From NCBI GenBank assembly GCA_045546995.1, contig JAZQDW010000020.1:1-6644 (forward strand): 6,644 nucleotides of DNA, read 5' to 3'. This document shows, piece by piece, positions 1 to 4,200 of the stretch (position 1 is the first letter of the stretch; every line of letters starts with the position of its first letter). This DNA is from Firm-08 sp045546995 (lineage in GTDB: Bacteria > Bacillota > Clostridia > Oscillospirales > QAKW01). The notes under the pieces are model-generated. The model was given only the letters and a program-made list of their open reading frames with translations, was not told the DNA's origin and did not search any database. A program made the position numbers and the translations under genes.

Positions 1-69
1 ACCGTTGTAAAATCTTCTGCCGGCGTAGAGATGGAAAGCGCCAAAACGGCACTCTTCACCGCTGAGTAA
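1..69 (+). CDS. C-terminal end of an unidentified protein (partial)
   Basis: The frame is open from the window edge to a TAA at 67-69 and gives 22 residues, starting TVVKSSAGVEMES and ending in FTAE. Of the three + frames it has the most protein-like composition: frame 2 stops within the first ten bases and frame 3 is rich in Arg and Cys. The stop overlaps the start of a ribosome site (68-74) for the next small gene, which fits two genes in one transcript. No domain can be recognised from such a short tail, so no function is offered. That the reading frame is real is inferred from the stop and ribosome-site arrangement. Confidence 0.5.
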   Translation, partial: TVVKSSAGVEMESAKTALFTAE

Positions 70-79
70 GGAGGCAGCT

Positions 80-190
80 ATGAAAGACTATATCGCCCCT
101 GAAATCGAGCTGCTTGACATCGTTGTCGAGCCCCGCACCGAAATCGGCGTCGGCTCTAACACCCTCCCACCCGAGGATGAAGATTGGTAA
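80..190 (+). CDS. Small acidic peptide of unknown function (36 aa)
   Basis: ATG at 80 follows a near-perfect ribosome site, AAGGAGG at 68-74, with a 5-base spacer; the stop is TAA at 188-190. The peptide begins MKDYIAPEIELLDIVVEP, continues through a Gly/Ser stretch (IGVGSNTLPP) and ends EDEDW. It has no Cys, no membrane segment and no signal peptide, and is strongly acidic. It lies 10 bases after the preceding stop and 4 bases before a strong terminator, so it is the last gene of its transcript. From general recollection, clostridial genomes carry many short genes starting with a Tyr-x-x-Pro-Glu-Ile-Glu-Leu-Leu pattern and ending in an acidic, Gly-rich tail; some are suspected to be precursors of modified peptides. 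No modifying enzyme is visible here, so a precursor role is speculation. The gene call is well supported; the function is unknown. Confidence 0.72.
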   Translation: MKDYIAPEIELLDIVVEPRTEIGVGSNTLPPEDEDW

Positions 191-194
191 ACCG

Positions 195-234
195 AAAAGC
201 ACCTGCGAAACTTTTGTTTCGCAGGTGCTTTTTT
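195..234. terminator. Intrinsic terminator, probably bidirectional
   Basis: A perfect 12-bp stem pairs 199-210 (GCACCTGCGAAA) with 217-228 (TTTCGCAGGTGC). A C-G pair can close a TTTT loop. AAAA at 195-198 faces TTTT at 229-232, and the + strand T run continues to 234. It lies 4 bases after the small peptide stop and is a standard rho-independent terminator for that transcript. Read on the - strand, the same hairpin follows the regulator stop at 292 by about 60 bases and is followed by TTTTCGG, a shorter T run. It is therefore likely to end the convergent regulator transcript too, less efficiently. Confidence 0.92.
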
Positions 235-291
235 ATTCTGTGGGTTTGCAGGCGTTCTACGCGGTGCTCTTTGAATTCAGTCGGTACATTG

Positions 292-1170
292 TTACTCTTT
301 ATGAGCGCTTTGCACCTTTTTGCGGTACTTGCTGGGAGTCATGCCGTATTCTCGTTTAAACAGTTGATAAAAAAACCGTACGTCGTTATAGCCGATGTTC
401 TCTGCAATCCTGTAAACGGGCTGGGAAGTGGTGGCCAGGCGGTGGCTGGCAATTCCCAAACGGTAACTCTGCAAATACTCACTAAAGCTTTGACCCACTT
501 CTTCTGAAAACAGGCGGGAGAGATGGGCCGGGGAGTAGTTCAGCCGTCGGGCGATGTTGGTTAGGGACAGAGAGGTCGCATACTTTTGTTCAATGACGGT
601 AATAATATCTCGCACCAGTGTGCTGTAGCGGACATTTTCCTCATCACCCACGTGGCGCATCACCGTTACCAACAGCACGATCATATAACTGCGTACGATG
701 GTCCGACTGCCGGAGCGGTCTTCATAGAGTTCTTTGGCGATCAGATCAATGAGTCGGCGCACCTCCCCGTTACTGTCGTGAAAGATCTGCCAGTGTATAC
801 GCCCGATGTTCTGTGGCAGGTAACTGATGGAAAAGTGACTGACCAGCTCGCTAAGCTTGGTGCATTCCGACAAGGTTGCATCAATGTAGTCGGGATGAAA
901 GATCAGATTGACGATCTCGCAATCCTCATTGCAGTTGTAGCCGTGGGCGGAGGTTTTATCCATAATAAAATAATCGCCTTTGCGAATCACCGTTTCTTCC
1001 CCATTGAGATTGTGCACGGCGCTGCCGTTCAGCACGTACCCCAGCTCAAAAAACGAGCTATGGCGGTGATAGTTGATATTTTTATCTGTAGAATATACCA
1101 CCGCCGCATCGTGCTTGTAAAAAAAATCCAGATATGGTTCTTGCTCCGAGATATAATATTGGTTTTTCAT
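292..1170 (-). CDS. AraC-family transcriptional regulator
   Basis: This is a 292-residue DNA-binding regulator of the two-domain AraC type, near the usual length of about 290. The N-terminal part is cupin-like: HRHSSFFELGYVLNG (residues 35-49) followed by a KGDYFIMDKTSAHGY stretch (64-78), the His-rich sugar-binding barrel pattern. The C-terminal part (about 185-285) has two helix-turn-helix motifs: LTNIARRLNYSPAHLSRLF (203-221), and a second from about 255 that contains IAENIGYND and ends in the family signature FKREYGMTPSKYRK. The frame extends upstream to a TTG at 1197, but that codon has no ribosome site and lies about 11 bases from the predicted transcript start. ATG at 1170 is preceded by GGTGA at 7 bases and is preferred. 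It is divergent from the rhamnosidase gene and shares its control region, so it probably regulates that gene in response to rhamnose or a rhamnose-containing glycoside (inference). The ligand cannot be read from sequence. Confidence 0.95.
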   Translation of the reverse strand: MKNQYYISEQEPYLDFFYKHDAAVVYSTDKNINYHRHSSFFELGYVLNGSAVHNLNGEETVIRKGDYFIMDKTSAHGYNCNEDCEIVNLIFHPDYIDATLSECTKLSELVSHFSISYLPQNIGRIHWQIFHDSNGEVRRLIDLIAKELYEDRSGSRTIVRSYMIVLLVTVMRHVGDEENVRYSTLVRDIITVIEQKYATSLSLTNIARRLNYSPAHLSRLFSEEVGQSFSEYLQSYRLGIASHRLATTSQPVYRIAENIGYNDVRFFYQLFKREYGMTPSKYRKKVQSAHKE

Positions 1171-1214
1171 ATCATATTCACCACACTTTTTTTGCAAAAA
1201 TATAGGATTTTATT

Positions 1215-1244
1215 ATTTTAGCACAGCTGTTATAATAAAGTCAA
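1215..1244 (-). promoter_or_regulatory. Sigma-A-type promoter of the AraC-family regulator
   Basis: On the - strand the -35 box is TTGACT (plus-strand AGTCAA at 1239-1244) and the -10 box is TAAAAT (plus-strand ATTTTA at 1215-1220), separated by 18 bases. Each box matches the consensus at five of six positions. Transcription would begin near 1208 and give a leader of about 37 bases before the ATG at 1170. This agrees with the ATG start and argues against the TTG at 1197. An A/T palindrome, TTTTTGCAAAAA (1189-1200), lies in this leader; its role is unknown. Confidence 0.7.
1228..1236 (+). promoter_or_regulatory. Extended -10 promoter of the rhamnosidase gene
   Basis: TGTTATAAT at 1228-1236 is a perfect extended -10 element (TGnTATAAT). 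The region 16-17 bases upstream (1208-1214, T/A only) has at best a poor -35 box. Such promoters often depend on an activator, which fits control by the adjacent AraC-type protein (inference). Transcription would start near 1242 and leave a leader of about 50 bases. The element lies inside the 18-base spacer of the divergent regulator promoter, and an 8-bp palindrome ACAGCTGT (1223-1230) overlaps its TG. Confidence 0.65.
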
Positions 1245-1257
1245 GAGTGTATTGATG

Positions 1258-1274
1258 CAAGATACAAAATCTTG
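1258..1274. repeat. Short inverted repeat just before the rhamnosidase ribosome site
   Basis: CAAGAT (1258-1263) and ATCTTG (1269-1274) are a perfect 6-bp inverted repeat with a 5-base loop, ending one base before the ribosome site AAAAGGAG (1275-1282). CAAGA also occurs at 1242-1246, 16 bases before its copy at 1258-1262, a spacing that could suit paired half-sites of an AraC-type regulator. It may be an operator, a weak leader hairpin, or chance in AT-rich DNA. Confidence 0.3.
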
Positions 1275-1292
1275 AAAAGGAGTATTATAGTG

Positions 1293-4200
1293 ATGAAAGG
1301 AAAAAGGATTTTGTGTATGCTTCTGGCGTCGTTATTGACAGTGGGTATGCTACCGGCCACAACCGCTGCTGCCAAGACAACATTGTATGATCTTCGGGTC
1401 AACGATCTTGAAAATCCCATAGGATTGGATGATACCGCTCCCACTTTCAGCTGGAAAATGTCCGCTGATACCGTCGGCGCGGCACAAAGCGCCTATCGTA
1501 TCACGGTGGCAGATAACGAAACGTTTAGCGATCCCGTCTGGGACAGCGGCAAAACGGAAAGTGACCTTTCTACGAGCATCACCTATGCGGGGGATGCGCT
1601 GCAGGCTGAAACGGTTTATTACTGGCAGGTCATCGTCTGGGATCAGGATGGACAGGCGATATCTTCTCCGATTTCTTCTTTTGAAACAGGGCTGATGGAC
1701 AATTCTCTTTGGGGAGAAGAGATCCAATGGATCTCAGTTACCGAGGAGCCCTTGGTACATTATACCGTGGAGGCGGATATGACGGTCACAGAGGTCGTCT
1801 CTTACGATTCCCGCGCCGGTGTGGCGCTGGTATTCGGCGCCACGGATGAGAACAATTTGTATATGATCCATTTCCGCATGAACGGCGATGCCATTGAGTG
1901 CCGTCCTCACGTTTACGGCACCAAAAGCGGCGCTACCGCCCCTTCTTGGGCAACACTCAGCACCACCGATCTGGTGAGCAAGCTTGGCTGGACTAAAGAC
2001 AAGTTTGTGGGGAGAACTTTTCACGTAAAACTGGACGTAACGGATCAACAGATCACGACCAGCATAGATGGAACACAGGTCAATGTCTGTGCCGTGCCCG
2101 ACTACGTTCCCGTGAATTCCATCGGCAAGGTGGGTACCCGTGCCCAAACTTACGAAAAGGGAAAACTGGACAATATTGTTGTAAAGAACGTTTTGGAGAA
2201 TAACAAGGTGATTTGCGCCTACGATTTTGAGGACGGCGTGAATCCCTTTGGTATCGGCGCAGTTAGGAATGGTTGCTTTATTGCGGATTATTCCGTCAAT
2301 TCCATTGCGCTGGAGAACCGTGCCAACACCGTGGCAAAGGTCAAGTATACGATAGAGGCAGATATGAACGGTACCTCGGGAGACGTTAATCTGCTGTTTG
2401 GCCGTAACGATAACAGTCATTTTTATATGGCGCACTTTAATATCAGCGGCAACACCCTGCAGTTCAGGCCTCACGTGCAAAATGGTAGCTGGAGCTCTAC
2501 CACCATCGATTTGACCTCCACTTACGGCATTACGGTGGATTATTATAAAAACAACCCGTTGCACCTGGAGATCAATGTTACAGACACCAAGATCGTATAT
2601 AATATCAATGGTACAAAGGTGTATGAAACGTCGCCCCACGCGGATGTGCCCATCACCGCCGTCGGGCAGCTCGGTGTGCGCTGGTACAGCGGCACGGGTT
2701 ATATTGACAATCTTGTATTGACCGATTACAGCAGATACAGCGAAGGGCTGGTGGTTTGCGCCTACGATTTTGACGACGGGATCAATCCCTTTGGCGTGGG
2801 CAGTATCGTGGACGGGAGATACGTTCCCGGCGGCACCAAGAGCGCAGTCGTGTTTGATCGCAATACTTATGTATTTACGAAGGAATCAAGCGGTACCGCC
2901 TCTTTCCGTAAGGACGTGGAGGTAAAGGAAAACATTCTTTCAGCCCGACTGTATTCCACGGCATTGGGTACCTATGATGCCTTTATCAACGGTAAGCGCG
3001 TCGGTCGTTTGCTTGCAGACGGCAGTACGCAGTACGACGAACTCAAGCCCACCTTTACCGATGCTCAGAAGCGTAAGCTTTACTACACCTATGACGTGAC
3101 CCATCTTCTGAAAGCGGGTCAGACCAATACCATTGCGGCCTGGGTTACCGACGGTTATTGGAGCGGCAATATCGTACTTGCCTCCAAACGGGGGAACGAA
3201 AAGGCCTTTGCCGCCCGCTTGGTAATTGATTACGTCGACGGTTCTCAGGATGTGATCTCCACTGATACCTCGTGGCAGGGAGCCTTTGTCGGGCCCATGG
3301 TTTACGGCGACATCTATAACGGTGAAACCTATGATGCAACCCAAAGCACCGATTGGATGTTGCCCGGCTTTACGGGTTGGCCTGAAACAAGTGAGAACGT
3401 GGAATTTACCGGTACGGTGGCGGCTCACAGCGGGACTACCACCATTGTAAGAGAGGAACTTTCTCCCGTAGAGATGTACGTTTACAATACAGTGGAGGAC
3501 GCTACCGATCTGAATAGCGGCCGTATTGTGAAGGATCGTACCTATCGGGACGGCGATGCCGTTACCCTCCACAGGGGAGAAACGTTGGTGGTAGATCTGG
3601 GACAAAATCATGCCGGTTGGGAAAGCTTCACCGTAACAGGTGCGGCAGGAACCAAATTGCGTATCCGTCACGGAGAAATCCTGAACGTGAACGAGGGCGC
3701 CTTGAGCTACGGTATTGACGGGCCGGTGGGCTCGGTATTTGTGGGCAATCTTCGCACCGCCCGTGCCACCACCAACTATATTTTAAGTGGCGATGGTAAA
3801 GAAAACTATCATCCCACGATGACTTACTACGGTTATCGATATCTGGAATTTGTGGCCAGTGATACCGTTACCTTTGACAGCATCCGTTCTCAAGTGATTA
3901 CCAACGTGCAACGGGACAGTGGTAATATTGTAACGTCTAACAAAAAACTCAATCAGCTCATCAGCAACACCCGTTGGGGGCAATATTCCAATTTTGTGGG
4001 TGTACCCACCGACTGTCCCCAGCGTGACGAACGCGCCGGCTGGTTGGCAGATACCTGGGTATTTGCCGTGACCGGCCAGTATTACAGCGCCGATACCAAG
4101 GCGTTTCTGGAGAAATGGATGGACGACGTGGTGGACTGTCAGACTGCTGACGGCCGTTATCAGAGCGGTTCTCCCGGTGGCGGCGCCTATGGTACGCCGT

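Noticed and set aside
184..507. + strand frames of 81 and 107 codons running from the small peptide into the regulator gene
   Set aside because: They cross the strong terminator hairpin and the 3' end of the AraC-type gene in antisense; no ribosome site or protein-like composition.
1189..1200. Palindrome TTTTTGCAAAAA as a specific operator
   Set aside because: It is a simple A/T palindrome in AT-rich leader DNA, does not match a site I can name, and could arise by chance.
586..1221. Long + strand open frame (211 codons) opposite the AraC-type gene
   Set aside because: It is antisense to a clear AraC-family gene, has no ribosome site and no recognisable domain; its length follows from the codon pattern of the real gene.
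1734..2639. 301-codon - strand frame opposite the concanavalin-like modules
   Set aside because: The + strand frame there is continuous with the GH78 protein and shows repeat structure; the antisense product has low-complexity Ile/Val/His/Gly composition without motifs.
2940..3671. 243-codon - strand frame opposite the GH78 N-terminal domain
   Set aside because: The + strand encodes conserved GH78 motifs throughout; the antisense frame is a shadow.
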